NCBI RefSeq assembly: GCF_045287255.1
Contig: NZ_CP137142.1
Coordinates: forward strand, 1,736,001-1,800,000
DNA from: Henriciella sp045287255
GTDB taxonomy: Bacteria; Pseudomonadota; Alphaproteobacteria; Caulobacterales; Hyphomonadaceae
Reading direction: 5' to 3'
DNA: 64,000 nt
The translations under genes and the position numbers were made by a program. Under the pieces are notes generated by a model. The model did not search any database and was not told the DNA's origin. It saw nothing but the letters and a program-made list of their open reading frames with translations. Positions 8,891 through 18,404 of the stretch are shown here, piece after piece; position 1 is the first letter of the stretch; each line of letters begins with the position of its first letter.

Positions 8891-11800
8891 CTATTCGGCC
8901 GGGCTTGGGTTCGGAACCGTTTTCGACTCAACCTCAAGCCGCCGCGCCACATCCCCAGGTGAACCAGACCCTCGCGCAATCAAGGCATAAGCAGTCGGGA
9001 CGAAAAGCACCGTCACCAGTACCGCAGAGATCACGCCGAACAGGATCACCACGCCAATGGCAGCACGCGTTTCAGACCCTGCTCCGCTTGAGAGGATCAG
9101 AGGCAAAGCCCCCGCAGCCGTGGTCAGACCAGTCATCACAATCGGGCGGAACCGGGCAAGCGCAGCCTCTTTGAGCGCATCATGGAAGGCCTGCCCTTGA
9201 TCGCGCAACTGGTTCGCGAACTCAACGATCAGAATACCATTCTTTGCCGCCAAACCGACCAACATGATCAAGCCAATCTGGGTATAGATGTTCAACGAGT
9301 TCCCGGTCAGCCAAAGTCCCGCCAATCCGCCAGCCAGCGTTGCAGGGACACACAGCATGATAATCACGGGGTGGCGATAACTCTCAAACTGCGCAGCCAG
9401 AACAAGGAAGACGATCACCAAGCCGGTGGCAAAGACAAACAGAATTGATGACCCGGAAGTTTTGAAGTCAAGGGACTGGCCCTTGAAATCAATTGTCGCC
9501 TCAACGGGTAAAGTGTCCCGCGCAATCGTCTGCATAGCATCGAGAACATCACCCAGTGCTGCCCCATCCGCCAAACCAGCTTCAATCGTGATCGCACGCA
9601 CACGGTTATAGCGGTTCAGGGTCGGGCTGTCGGCCAGTGCGTCTATCGTGATCAGATTAGAAAGTGGAATGAGCTGTCCAGACCGCGCCGAACGAACATA
9701 GATGTTCTCAACATCGTTTGGATTATTCTGGTCGGACCGCAGGCCTTCGAGGATTACATCATACTCTTCGCCATCATCAATATACGTGGTCACGCGCCGT
9801 GACCCCAACATGGTCTGGAGGGTCACCCCAATATCGGCCACGGTGACGCCAAGATCAGCAGCACGCTCATAATCAACCTGAATGCGATATTGCGGCTGGG
9901 TTTCCTTATAATCCCAATCAATATCGATCAGGCCGGGATTTTGGTCCTCCAGTGCGGCAACGAAGGTATCCCGCCACTCAGTGAGAACCTCATAGCTTGG
10001 TCCACCAATCACGAACTGTACCGGTTTCCCGGTACCGCCGCCCAAGCCCTGCCGCATGATCGCAAACCCGCGAACACCGGGCAGGTCGGACAGGCTGCGA
10101 TTAACCTCGCCAATGATTTCATCTGCAGGGCGACGCTTGCTCCAGTCATTCATAACCACAATCACGAAAGCCTGATTAAACGCTGAGGAGCCAAAGCCAG
10201 GGGCGCGGAGGAGCAAGCGATTGACCTCTGGCTCACGGCCATCCTGACTTTCCGTATAAGGCAGGAGCCGCCGTTCAATCTCATCAATATAGCGTTCCAT
10301 ATAGGAGTAAGAGGCTCCTTGCGGCCCGCGAACCGCCACAAAGAAACCGCCTCTATCTTCACGCGGGACATATTCCTCCTTTACGGTGCCGGAAAGCTGC
10401 CAAGCCCCTGCGAACAAACCCATCAAAACCAAACCAACCACGATCGGACGCGGGATCAGGCGATCCAAAATCCAGCTATAGCCATTGCGAAACCAGCCAA
10501 ACGCCCCATCCACCATACGCGGTAGGACAGACCATACGCCCGCCTGCTGTCTCGGCTTTAGCAGCTTGGACGCGAGCATAGGCGTGAGCGTCAAAGCAAG
10601 AATACTGGAAAAGGCGACTGCAGCTGCGATTGTCAGCGCAAACTCTGTGAACAAGCGCCCGACATCGCCTTGCAGGAATGTGATCGGTACGAAAACCGAG
10701 ATCAGAACAAGCGTCGTCGCGATAACAGCAAACCCAACCTGTCGAGTCCCGCGATACGCCGCCACAAGGGGTGTCTCTCCCTTTTCATCCATGCGCCGTG
10801 AAATGTTCTCCAGCACCACAATGGCATCATCGACAACCAGACCAATCGCCAAAACCAGCGCCAGCAAAGTCAGCAGGTTCACTGAAAGCCCAAGTGCATA
10901 CAGCACAGAGAATGTCGCAATGATCGAGATCGGCACGGTCACGGCCGGAATAATCGTCGCGCGAACAGAACCAAGAAACAGGAAGATCACCAGTGTAACC
11001 AGCGCCACCGCAATACCCAAAGTGATGTACACTTCGCGAATTGAGGCAGAGATGAAGACAGAGCTGTCAAAGCTGCGCTCAATCGACATCCCCTCCGGTA
11101 ACGTCTGGTTCAGCCGATCGGCAAGCTCGCGTGCACCCGCTGCGACATCAACCGTATTGGCGGTGGACTGTTTGACGATCCCAAGCCCCACCATCGGTAC
11201 ACCATTACCTCGAAACATGTTCCGGTCTTCAACCGTACCCTGTTCAACCCGCGAAACATCACCCAGTCGAACCAGATAACCACCATCGCCTTCGGCAATG
11301 ACCAGTTTTGCAAAATCATCGGGGGTCTGAAACGCGCGATCAATGCGAACGGTATATGAGCGTGTATCGGATTCAATGCTACCGGCCGGAGCTTCAATGT
11401 TTTCACGCCGTAGGGCTTGCTCAATATCAGAAACGGTGAGGTCACGTGCCGCCAGCGCACGTCGGTCAATCCATATCCGCAGGGCGTAGTTCCGCGACCC
11501 GCCAACCCGCACGCGCGCCACACCATCAACCGCAGAAAACCGGTCCACCAGATAGCGCTCGGCATAATCGGACAATTCGGGTGTTGTCATGTTCTCTGCT
11601 GCGAGGTTCAGCCAGATGATCACATCATCATTTGAATCAGCCTTCTCGACCTCTGGCGGGTCTGCTTCTTCAGGCAGATTATCCAAAACCCCGGAAATAC
11701 GATCCCGAATATCATTTGCGGCGGCATCGATGTCCTGATTGATGCCAAACTCAATCGTAATCCGTGATCGCCCATCGGTAGAGTTGGAATTGATAAAGCG

Positions 11801-12031
11801 GATGCCCTCAACCCCGGCAATCCTATCCTCAATGACTTGGGTAATCCGGGTCTCAACAACATTCGCTGACGCCCCGGCATAGCGTGTATCAATCGACACA
11901 ATGGGCGCATCAATATCAGGATACTCACGCAAGCTGAGCCGATCAAAACTGACCACGCCAAAAATGATCAGGATCAGAGAGATGACAGAGGCAAAAACCG
12001 GCCGCTTGATGGATGTATCAGAGATCAGCAT
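8891..12031 (-). CDS. RND efflux pump, inner-membrane transporter (HAE1/AcrB-like)
   Basis: 1046 residues, the usual length for an AcrB/MexF-type proton-driven pump. The first helix (about 10-30) is followed by a large periplasmic pore domain with ISNSNSTDGRS-like content, then helices 2-6 with the proton-relay motif GLVVDDAIVVLEN in helix 4, and the second half repeats the layout (LVGLAAKNGILIVEF). It exports hydrophobic compounds out of the periplasm or membrane; which ones is not visible. It is the last gene of a three-gene operon, 12 bases after the fusion protein, with an AGGGA ribosome site. It is convergent with the GST gene. Confidence 0.95.
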   Translation of the reverse strand: MLISDTSIKRPVFASVISLILIIFGVVSFDRLSLREYPDIDAPIVSIDTRYAGASANVVETRITQVIEDRIAGVEGIRFINSNSTDGRSRITIEFGINQDIDAAANDIRDRISGVLDNLPEEADPPEVEKADSNDDVIIWLNLAAENMTTPELSDYAERYLVDRFSAVDGVARVRVGGSRNYALRIWIDRRALAARDLTVSDIEQALRRENIEAPAGSIESDTRSYTVRIDRAFQTPDDFAKLVIAEGDGGYLVRLGDVSRVEQGTVEDRNMFRGNGVPMVGLGIVKQSTANTVDVAAGARELADRLNQTLPEGMSIERSFDSSVFISASIREVYITLGIAVALVTLVIFLFLGSVRATIIPAVTVPISIIATFSVLYALGLSVNLLTLLALVLAIGLVVDDAIVVLENISRRMDEKGETPLVAAYRGTRQVGFAVIATTLVLISVFVPITFLQGDVGRLFTEFALTIAAAVAFSSILALTLTPMLASKLLKPRQQAGVWSVLPRMVDGAFGWFRNGYSWILDRLIPRPIVVGLVLMGLFAGAWQLSGTVKEEYVPREDRGGFFVAVRGPQGASYSYMERYIDEIERRLLPYTESQDGREPEVNRLLLRAPGFGSSAFNQAFVIVVMNDWSKRRPADEIIGEVNRSLSDLPGVRGFAIMRQGLGGGTGKPVQFVIGGPSYEVLTEWRDTFVAALEDQNPGLIDIDWDYKETQPQYRIQVDYERAADLGVTVADIGVTLQTMLGSRRVTTYIDDGEEYDVILEGLRSDQNNPNDVENIYVRSARSGQLIPLSNLITIDALADSPTLNRYNRVRAITIEAGLADGAALGDVLDAMQTIARDTLPVEATIDFKGQSLDFKTSGSSILFVFATGLVIVFLVLAAQFESYRHPVIIMLCVPATLAGGLAGLWLTGNSLNIYTQIGLIMLVGLAAKNGILIVEFANQLRDQGQAFHDALKEAALARFRPIVMTGLTTAAGALPLILSSGAGSETRAAIGVVILFGVISAVLVTVLFVPTAYALIARGSGSPGDVARRLEVESKTVPNPSPAE

Positions 12032-12043
12032 CGCTTGGTGTCC

Positions 12044-13141
12044 CTATTCTGAGACTGTTGGTGAACCAGGTCCACGCCCCGCCGGAGCATTGGCTTTCGC
12101 ACGGGGATACAACATGGATTGGTCGCGCACGCGCACAGGTGCCCCTTCGCGGACACGGATAATCCCCTCTGTGACCACCTGATCTCCGGCTTCCAACCCA
12201 TCGGCAATTTCAATATAGCCGCCTGAGCGCTGGCCCAACTCAACCTCAACGCGCCGCGCAACCTGTTGCTCACCTTCGGTTTGAACAAGCCATACAAATG
12301 AATCCGGACCAACGGGCTGAACAGCCTCTTCTGGCACGGCCAAACTTCGTCTGGGGGAAGCGGTGACAGTGACCTGCATGAACATACCTGCGCGCAAAAT
12401 GCCATCCGGGTTGGGTAAGCGGGCTCGCACGCGAACAGAGCGCGTCACGGGATCAATACGATTGTCCAGAGTCGCGACTACACCCTCAAAAACTTCCCCC
12501 GGAAGGTCGGCCGTCTCAGCCCGAATCTCGGTGCCCGGCTGGACGGAGCGCAAAGCGATTGAAGGGACATCAAAATCGAGATTCATCTCGCTATCATCAA
12601 CGAGAATAGCCACGATATCCCCCGGCCCAACAAAGCTGCCGACACTGACCTGACGAAAGCCCAACAGCCCATCAAACGGAGCCACAAGAATGCGGTCGCT
12701 TTGACGCGACTGAAGGGCCCGCAAATTAGCTTCGGCACTATCGACATCACGTTGTGCCGCATCAAGCTCAGCTTGTGACACTGCCTCCGCACTGGCGAGT
12801 CGGGCGATCCGATCTCGCTGACGGCGCGCCTCGTCTGCTGTGGCTTCAGCAGCCTGAACCAGCGCAGCTTGTTCACGTTGAGCAAGTGAGAGAAGCGTTT
12901 TACCTGCGCGAACGCGCTGCCCATCCTCGAAATAAACGGCAGTGACCCGGTCAGCCGCATTTAGCATCAACTCAACTTGCTCTTTTGGTTCAAGCGTGCC
13001 CAAAGCCTCGATTTCCCGCGAAAACTCGCGTTCTGTAACCGGCTCAACAAAGACACTTGCCGGACCGCCACGCTGCGCTGTGGCAGCAGGCACAAGGGCC
13101 AATGTCCAAAGGATACCGATTGCGAGTAATGCCCTGATCAT
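12044..13141 (-). CDS. RND efflux periplasmic adaptor (membrane fusion protein)
   Basis: 365 residues with a signal peptide ending near PAATAQ. The layout is typical: lipoyl half (ADRVTAVYFEDGQRVRAG), a coiled-coil hairpin rich in Ala, Glu and Arg (about residues 90-150), the second lipoyl half (APFDGLLGFRQVSVGSFV), a beta-barrel with RIDPVTRSVRVRA, and a membrane-proximal domain with VPEEAV. It bridges the RND pump and the outer-membrane factor. Its start overlaps the stop of the preceding gene (ATGA at 13138-13141) and it precedes the pump by 12 bases. Confidence 0.93.
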   Translation of the reverse strand: MIRALLAIGILWTLALVPAATAQRGGPASVFVEPVTEREFSREIEALGTLEPKEQVELMLNAADRVTAVYFEDGQRVRAGKTLLSLAQREQAALVQAAEATADEARRQRDRIARLASAEAVSQAELDAAQRDVDSAEANLRALQSRQSDRILVAPFDGLLGFRQVSVGSFVGPGDIVAILVDDSEMNLDFDVPSIALRSVQPGTEIRAETADLPGEVFEGVVATLDNRIDPVTRSVRVRARLPNPDGILRAGMFMQVTVTASPRRSLAVPEEAVQPVGPDSFVWLVQTEGEQQVARRVEVELGQRSGGYIEIADGLEAGDQVVTEGIIRVREGAPVRVRDQSMLYPRAKANAPAGRGPGSPTVSE

Positions 13142-14574
13142 TCCTGGGTCTCCGCTACTTGTTCACTGGCTTCATTTAACCAGACCCCACCTAAAGCTCG
13201 ATACATGGTAATCGCGCGTTTGGTTGTCTCAATCCTGTTTTGCTCCAGCCGGTCTTCAGCGGCGAGCAGTGTGCGCTGAGCATCAATCACATCCAGAAAG
13301 TCATCAACGCCTTCTGAAAAGCGAACACGCGCCAGCTCTTCAGCCCGTGCCGCCGAACGCGCAGCGGCTTCCAGATCACCGCGCTGCACATAGGCTTGCA
13401 CATACTCGGCCAGCGCAACCTCAACCTCGCCAAGCGCTGTGATGACAGTGTCCTCATAGCGGGCAAACGCCGCTTGAGTGCGCGCATCTGCGATTGTGAT
13501 ATCAGCGCGGACGCGGCGCAAATCCGGTCCCTCCCAGCGAATGGCTGGTCCAAGACCAAACCCGAAACTGTCGCCAAGATCATTCGTCTCGTTCAACAGG
13601 GCAAAGACATCCGCATTAAAGGTAATCGTTGGGAAGAGACGCGCCCGTTCTGCTTCACCAAGTGATAGCAGACTGCCGATTTCTGCCTCTACGGCGCGCA
13701 CATCCGGACGACGGCGAATAAGCGCCTCCGGTGTGTCCACATTCAAAGTCGCCGCCAATTCGGGAACAGCCATGTCGACAGATGCAGCCTCTGCGATGAG
13801 GGGAGATACACTTGCGGATGGATATGCGGTCAAGGTTGCCAGACGCGCAGTTGAGACCCGTAGACTGGCCTCCAGCTGACGTAGCGCGGCCAGTGTCGTT
13901 CGATATTGCGACTCAGCTCGCTCAATATCCAGACGCGTCGCACGGCCATTCTCAAACAGGACTTTGAGCAGATCGAGGCTTTCATCCTGCAGGGCAGCAT
14001 TCCTCTGTGCCACATCCAGCCGAATTTGCGCGCCCCTGAAATCGACATAGGATTGCGCCGTTTCAGCCGCGATGATGACCGCAACATCACGCTCTGCCTG
14101 CTCAGCAGCAGTTACATCGAGCTCGGCACTACTGATCAGAGCTGCGATACGGTCAAATGCATCATACTCCCATTGAAAGCCTAGATTTCCGCGGCCTGAG
14201 AACTCAACATCCCGATTATTTCCCGTTGCACGACCGAGGCTGACATCTCCGGTCGACAGAAAGTCCCCTGTTCCATCCAGGCGACGTGCCGCGAGCAAGG
14301 CACGCGCGGTCTCAACATTTGCGCGGGCAATGTCCAAGGACGTATTTCTCTTCAACGCCTCAGCAATCATGGCACTCAGGACAGGATCGTTGAACTGTTC
14401 CCACCATGCTGTCGCGCTGGCATCAGCAGACATGATATCCTGATCTATTGAGAAGGCGTCAGGCATAACCAGCGCGGGCCGTTCAGGGGCCTCAGGTATG
14501 GCAACGCAGCCAACCAGAACCATGCCGCATAAAACAGGAAAAATCGATCGCAAGGAGGCACTCACTCTATACAT
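13138..14574 (-). CDS. NodT-family outer-membrane efflux lipoprotein (TolC-like)
   Basis: About 478 residues from the ATG at 14574, chosen because it gives a clean lipoprotein signal with LVGC (Cys23); a longer frame reaches 14640 but adds an unlikely N-terminus. Two copies of the OEP repeat form the coiled-coil barrel: the first contains SADASATAWWEQF and the long helix TAQSYVDFRGAQIRLD, the second contains RRPDVRAVEAE and the matching helix. NodT-type lipoproteins form the outer-membrane channel of tripartite pumps. It is the first gene of the operon, so the promoter lies in the region 14575-14896. No regulator gene sits beside it. Confidence 0.9.
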   Translation of the reverse strand: MYRVSASLRSIFPVLCGMVLVGCVAIPEAPERPALVMPDAFSIDQDIMSADASATAWWEQFNDPVLSAMIAEALKRNTSLDIARANVETARALLAARRLDGTGDFLSTGDVSLGRATGNNRDVEFSGRGNLGFQWEYDAFDRIAALISSAELDVTAAEQAERDVAVIIAAETAQSYVDFRGAQIRLDVAQRNAALQDESLDLLKVLFENGRATRLDIERAESQYRTTLAALRQLEASLRVSTARLATLTAYPSASVSPLIAEAASVDMAVPELAATLNVDTPEALIRRRPDVRAVEAEIGSLLSLGEAERARLFPTITFNADVFALLNETNDLGDSFGFGLGPAIRWEGPDLRRVRADITIADARTQAAFARYEDTVITALGEVEVALAEYVQAYVQRGDLEAAARSAARAEELARVRFSEGVDDFLDVIDAQRTLLAAEDRLEQNRIETTKRAITMYRALGGVWLNEASEQVAETQE

Positions 14575-14576
14575 TT

Positions 14577-14590
14577 GCCCTATATAGGGC
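14577..14590. promoter_or_regulatory. 14-bp palindrome just upstream of the efflux operon start
   Basis: GCCCTATATAGGGC is a perfect inverted repeat ending three bases before the chosen start codon of the outer-membrane factor. Its AT centre could be part of a -10 box or a regulator-binding site. The position is suggestive but a chance palindrome cannot be excluded. Confidence 0.3.
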
Positions 14591-14788
14591 GCTTGAAGAT
14601 GAAACCAGCAGACAGACACGACATGCAACATCCCGATCATTCTGTTTACTAGATCAACAAGCCTTAAACGCGTGAGTGTTTAAATACCGTCGCCATTCTT
14701 CGACATTTCTTATCAATCGTGCACTTGGCGACCTATAAGACAGTGAGCATAGGACTTATGCAGACTTCATTTCTTTTCATAGAAGTAA

Positions 14789-14814
14789 GGCGACCTCCCA
14801 GTTGAGAGGTCGCC
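14789..14814 (-). terminator. Probable terminator hairpin downstream of the serine hydrolase
   Basis: A perfect 9-base-pair stem (GGCGACCTC with GAGGTCGCC) and an 8-base loop lie about 83 bases beyond the stop at 14897. On the minus strand the stem is followed by TTACTTCT, a weak T-rich tail, so it more likely ends the hydrolase transcript than anything on the plus strand. The rest of the 322-base gap 14575-14896 holds the efflux-operon promoter region and shows no credible gene. Confidence 0.5.
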
Positions 14815-14896
14815 CCGGATGTCCTAAAGGGCTCGGCTAAAGTGCTGCAGCCCCAGACTATGAAGCTTAGTGTATAGGCAACAGATGTTGTGGTGC

Positions 14897-16006
14897 CTAC
14901 TGCGGTGTCGCGGGTGTCGACATGATGATCCTGAGAACCCCGGAGAGGGTCTGAGAGAAGGTCACATCATCGAAACGGTTCATATGCAAAACCATCACAG
15001 TATCTGCGGCGGGAATGTAAAAAGCTGCGGACAAATAGCCATCAATCGCGCCCGTATGGCCAAGGATTTCTGCACCACTACGAGAGATCAGGATTTCAAC
15101 ACCCAACCCTTGAAGTTTGCGCTCTCTTTCCTGTACTGGATTGGCACTCATCCGCTGACCAAAATCGTGGAACGCTCCATTTTCGGCATACAAAGCCCTT
15201 ATCCATAGTGCGACATCATCCGCACGCCCGAACATGCCGCCATCCGGCCCTGTGTTCTCTCGGAAGGATGATGTATCTTCCCAATCCCCAAAGGGTGAGC
15301 CGTAACCATGAATGGTGTCTCCTGGCGGGGAGTCGATCCCGTAATATGTCGCTTCCAGGTTCATCGGTGTGAAAATGTAAGTTGCCAGCAAGTCTTTCAC
15401 AGATTGCCCGGAAACCGCCTCCAGCGCCAAAGCGACAAGATGATAATTGGTGTTTGAGTAGGAAAACTCCGCGCCTGGCTCCGATGTTGCTGGTACATCA
15501 CGGATCGCGTGCAAAACCAGTTCAGGGGTCAAAGGCTTCGTCCGATCCCAGTCAGTCTCATAGAATCGCTCGCTATAATAGTCTGGAACGCCGGATGTGT
15601 GGTTGAGCAGTTGGCGGATTGTCGGGTCCAATCCGGCCGGGAGCTTCGATAGAGTTTCTGCATCCAGATAAGTGGAAATCGGTTTGTCGAGGTCAATTTT
15701 ACCCTCATCAGATATGCGCAGAGTCAGAGCGGCGATATATGACTTCGTAATACTGGCAAGCCGCAGGGTTGCATCAGCACTCATCGGCGCTTTTGTCTCC
15801 CGGTCTTCATAGCCTGCCGCAATACGATAAGGCGCACCTGGCGTGTCAAGGACGAGGATAACACCCGGAATTTCATCACCCACAACACTCTTGACGAGCG
15901 CGTCGAGTTGCGCGTCCCTGCTTAAGTCTGTTTTCGTATTTTCACAGCCTGCTAAGAAAGCGAGCCATAAAAAAATCAAAGGAATTGCGATCATTCGGAT
16001 GGACAT
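14897..16006 (-). CDS. Serine hydrolase lipoprotein, class C beta-lactamase fold
   Basis: About 369 residues from the ATG at 16006, preferred over an upstream TTG because GAGAGG sits 7 bases before it. A lipoprotein signal ends LAGC (Cys21). The penicillin-recognising triad is present: S85-I-T-K88, a YSN in EFSYSNTNYH, and HTG in ILGHTGAIDG. This fits the broad DD-peptidase/esterase/AmpC-like family rather than a dedicated beta-lactamase, and the substrate is unknown. It would act in the periplasm. It is divergent from the Lrp-type regulator at 16114 across a 107-base gap, and regulation by that neighbour is possible but unproven. Confidence 0.85.
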   Translation of the reverse strand: MSIRMIAIPLIFLWLAFLAGCENTKTDLSRDAQLDALVKSVVGDEIPGVILVLDTPGAPYRIAAGYEDRETKAPMSADATLRLASITKSYIAALTLRISDEGKIDLDKPISTYLDAETLSKLPAGLDPTIRQLLNHTSGVPDYYSERFYETDWDRTKPLTPELVLHAIRDVPATSEPGAEFSYSNTNYHLVALALEAVSGQSVKDLLATYIFTPMNLEATYYGIDSPPGDTIHGYGSPFGDWEDTSSFRENTGPDGGMFGRADDVALWIRALYAENGAFHDFGQRMSANPVQERERKLQGLGVEILISRSGAEILGHTGAIDGYLSAAFYIPAADTVMVLHMNRFDDVTFSQTLSGVLRIIMSTPATPQ

Positions 16007-16113
16007 TAAATAGCCTCTCAAGATTCTTAGAGAGCGCTTTATAGCGGGAAATCGATAGACTATCTCGCCGATTTACGCCGCCATAACGACCCATATCGTC
16101 ATCAGGAGACGCA

Positions 16114-16590
16114 ATGACGACGAATTTCGCCAATCTCGATCACTTTGACCGGGCTATCCTGAACTTGGTACAGCAAAATAATCAGCTCACACATGCTGCA
16201 ATCGGCGATAAGGTCAGCCTCTCCTCATCGGCTGTACGGCGGCGTCTGAAAGTCATGCGCGATGCCGGTATCATTGAGCGGGACGTATCGATCCTGAGGA
16301 ATTCCGGGGTTGGGCTACGCTTTATCGTCACCCTTTCCTTTCGTGATGAGCGCGTGGAGACCTATGCCGACTTTGATGCCTTCATCAAAACGGTCCCTGA
16401 AGTCCTGCAATCCTATCATGTCTCCGGTACCATTGATTATATCTTGATCGTTCAAGGCCCGAATGTCGAATGGTATGAGGACTGGGGAAAGCGCGTCTTC
16501 ATGAACAACCCTAATATCAAGCGCTATGACACGCATGTGGTCTGGTCCTGTAAAAAATTTGAAACGGCTATCCCTACAGAAACGGTTTGA
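16114..16590 (+). CDS. Lrp/AsnC family transcriptional regulator
   Basis: 158 residues. The N-terminal helix-turn-helix contains LDHFDRAILNLVQQNNQLTHAAIG and SLSSSAVRRRLKVMRDAGII, the standard AsnC pattern. The C-terminal RAM domain is present, with the strand YILIVQG. Such proteins form octamers and sense amino acids; the ligand is not visible here. It reads away from the serine hydrolase gene and may control it or itself. A good GGAG site precedes the start. The 3' end is 8 bases from the convergent host-attachment gene. Confidence 0.9.
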   Translation: MTTNFANLDHFDRAILNLVQQNNQLTHAAIGDKVSLSSSAVRRRLKVMRDAGIIERDVSILRNSGVGLRFIVTLSFRDERVETYADFDAFIKTVPEVLQSYHVSGTIDYILIVQGPNVEWYEDWGKRVFMNNPNIKRYDTHVVWSCKKFETAIPTETV

Positions 16591-16598
16591 GGCAGCGA

Positions 16599-17033
16599 TC
16601 ACGCCTTCTTTAAAACCTTCTCGATTTCAGCCAGCGCCTTGTGAGCGTGATCACCACTGATTTCGTGCACGATGGCATTGCGGGCCTGATCCGATAATTG
16701 CGTGCGCAGCCGTCCCAGTGTTTTGGGATCGGCGACAAGAACCAGTTTGGCGACACCATCCTTCTGGATACCCTTGTCGAGAGCCACTGCCGTGGATTGA
16801 ACGAACCGATGCTCTGCAAGGTCCTCAACATCCGTGGACTGTGCCCGCCCCACACGGGCCTTGTGCCCATCGGGTGAGGGACCACGGTTCTCCCGCCCTT
16901 GTATCGCTTTAGTGTCAATCTCCTCATGACTGACCACACGCAAATCCAAAAGATCTGCATCCCCGTTGTTTTGCAGCAGCAAGAACTTGCCGCCGTCACA
17001 AACGGCCACCCATGTTCCATTATCAACTCTCAT
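16599..17033 (-). CDS. Host attachment family protein
   Basis: About 144 residues from the ATG at 17033, chosen because GGAGA lies 9-10 bases upstream; a GTG at 17060 is less likely. The sequence opens with GTWVAVCDGGKFLLLQNNGD and ends with a long helix HKALAEIEKVLKK, matching the host-attachment protein family (PF10116) known from Agrobacterium and other alphaproteobacteria. The name comes from attachment phenotypes in plant-associated bacteria; the fold resembles peptide-release-factor-like domains, and the biochemical role is unresolved. A conserved VLVADPKTLGRLR strand-helix is present. Confidence 0.75.
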   Translation of the reverse strand: MRVDNGTWVAVCDGGKFLLLQNNGDADLLDLRVVSHEEIDTKAIQGRENRGPSPDGHKARVGRAQSTDVEDLAEHRFVQSTAVALDKGIQKDGVAKLVLVADPKTLGRLRTQLSDQARNAIVHEISGDHAHKALAEIEKVLKKA

Positions 17034-17156
17034 AATCTTGGTCTCCAAGTCAGCGCTCACAGATTATGGTGGTTTTGGGAGGACGATTTGATTCTGCTCA
17101 AGTCCATCCTGGAATGAGGTCTCTAGACATCTCTTCGTAAAATGGAGCAGCTCATC

Positions 17157-18287
17157 ATGATCACCACATCAATTTTCCCTGGCCGCTATGTACAGGGGGC
17201 TCACGCCCTGAAACAGCTCGGCGAGGAAGCAAAACGACTTGGCCAATCCCCACTCGTTCTGATCGACCCGTTTGTTCTGTCCAGTATGAAGGATGAAATC
17301 ACAGAACCGCTGGCCAAGCTGACACCAATCCTGGAGAAATTTGATGGCGAGTGCAGTCAGGATGAAATTGATCGCCTCCTGAAAATTGCCACTGAGGAAA
17401 AAGTTGATCTCATCATCGGTATTGGCGGCGGCAAGGCCATGGACACCGCGAAAGCCGTGGCGCACGCCTTTGCCTGTCCAGTCATTATTGTGCCGACAAT
17501 CGCCTCAACCGATGCCCCATGCTCGGCCCTTTCGGTTGTTTATACCCCAGATGGTCAGTTTGAACGTTACGAAATTCTGCCCAATAACCCTGAAACCGTA
17601 TTGGTTGACACTCAACTCATCGCAAAAGCTCCGGTCCGGTTTCTGGTCGCGGGCATGGGCGACGCCCTCGCCACCTGGTTCGAGGCAGAGAGCTGCCGCA
17701 TCCGCCGCGCCGCGAATATGACTGGGCGCCTCGGCACCATGACGGCCTATGCATTGGCCGAACTCTGCTACAAAACCCTTATGGATTATGGCCGCATCGC
17801 GGCTACGGCGTGTGCGCAAGGCGTTATCACGCCAGCGCTCGAACATGTCGTTGAGGCGAATACGCTTTTGTCTGGTCTTGGGTTTGAATCCGGAGGCCTC
17901 GCCGCCTGCCACGCCATCCATAATGGCCTGACAACCCAGCACGAAACCCACGCCTATTGGCATGGAGAGAAAGTGGCGATCGGGGTTCTTGCCGGCCTCT
18001 TCCTCACTGACCAACCCAGCGCGCGGATCGATGAGGTGTTTGACTTCTGTCTTGATGTTGGCCTTCCCGTGACACTCGCTGATATCGGTTTGGATACGGT
18101 GACAGAAGAGCAGCTGTACCAAATCGCTGAAGCAGCCTGTGCCCCGGGTGAAACCATTCACAATGAGCCGCATGAAATCTCGCCGGAGCGCGTTGTCTGG
18201 GCGCTCAAAGCTGCAGATGCCGAAGGTCGCAGACGCAAGCCCCTACATGCCCGGACAGAAGGTCCACACATCATGGTCGCCGAATAG
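17157..18287 (+). CDS. gldA: Glycerol dehydrogenase
   Basis: About 376 residues from the ATG at 17157, preferred over an ATG 15 bases upstream because GGAG lies 9 bases before it. The iron-containing alcohol dehydrogenase fold is clear: the NAD loop GIGGGKAMDTAKA near residues 88-100, and metal ligands D169 (GMGDALATW), H252 (AACHAIHNGL) and H269 (AYWHGEKVAIG). It oxidises glycerol to dihydroxyacetone with NAD, although broad alcohol activity is common in the family. It stands alone; no dihydroxyacetone kinase or glycerol facilitator is visible nearby. Confidence 0.88.
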   Translation: MITTSIFPGRYVQGAHALKQLGEEAKRLGQSPLVLIDPFVLSSMKDEITEPLAKLTPILEKFDGECSQDEIDRLLKIATEEKVDLIIGIGGGKAMDTAKAVAHAFACPVIIVPTIASTDAPCSALSVVYTPDGQFERYEILPNNPETVLVDTQLIAKAPVRFLVAGMGDALATWFEAESCRIRRAANMTGRLGTMTAYALAELCYKTLMDYGRIAATACAQGVITPALEHVVEANTLLSGLGFESGGLAACHAIHNGLTTQHETHAYWHGEKVAIGVLAGLFLTDQPSARIDEVFDFCLDVGLPVTLADIGLDTVTEEQLYQIAEAACAPGETIHNEPHEISPERVVWALKAADAEGRRRKPLHARTEGPHIMVAE

Positions 18288-18404
18288 GCTCCGCAATTCC
18301 ACAACAGGTCGGCACCGCTGTCGCACTTGATGCGTATCAAGCCGCAATGGCGGTGCCCCGCATAACCTTCGATCACTGTCTTCATCTTGCTGTGCGGGGT
18401 TCAC

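Noticed and set aside
10485..11279. A 264-codon plus-strand frame inside the RND pump gene
   Set aside because: Antisense shadow of a highly conserved transporter; the Ser/Thr/Arg-rich translation has no recognisable motif.
14897..16006. Clinical-type AmpC beta-lactamase
   Set aside because: The triad fits the family, but the lipid anchor and general sequence fit the broad DD-peptidase/esterase group; resistance is not supported.
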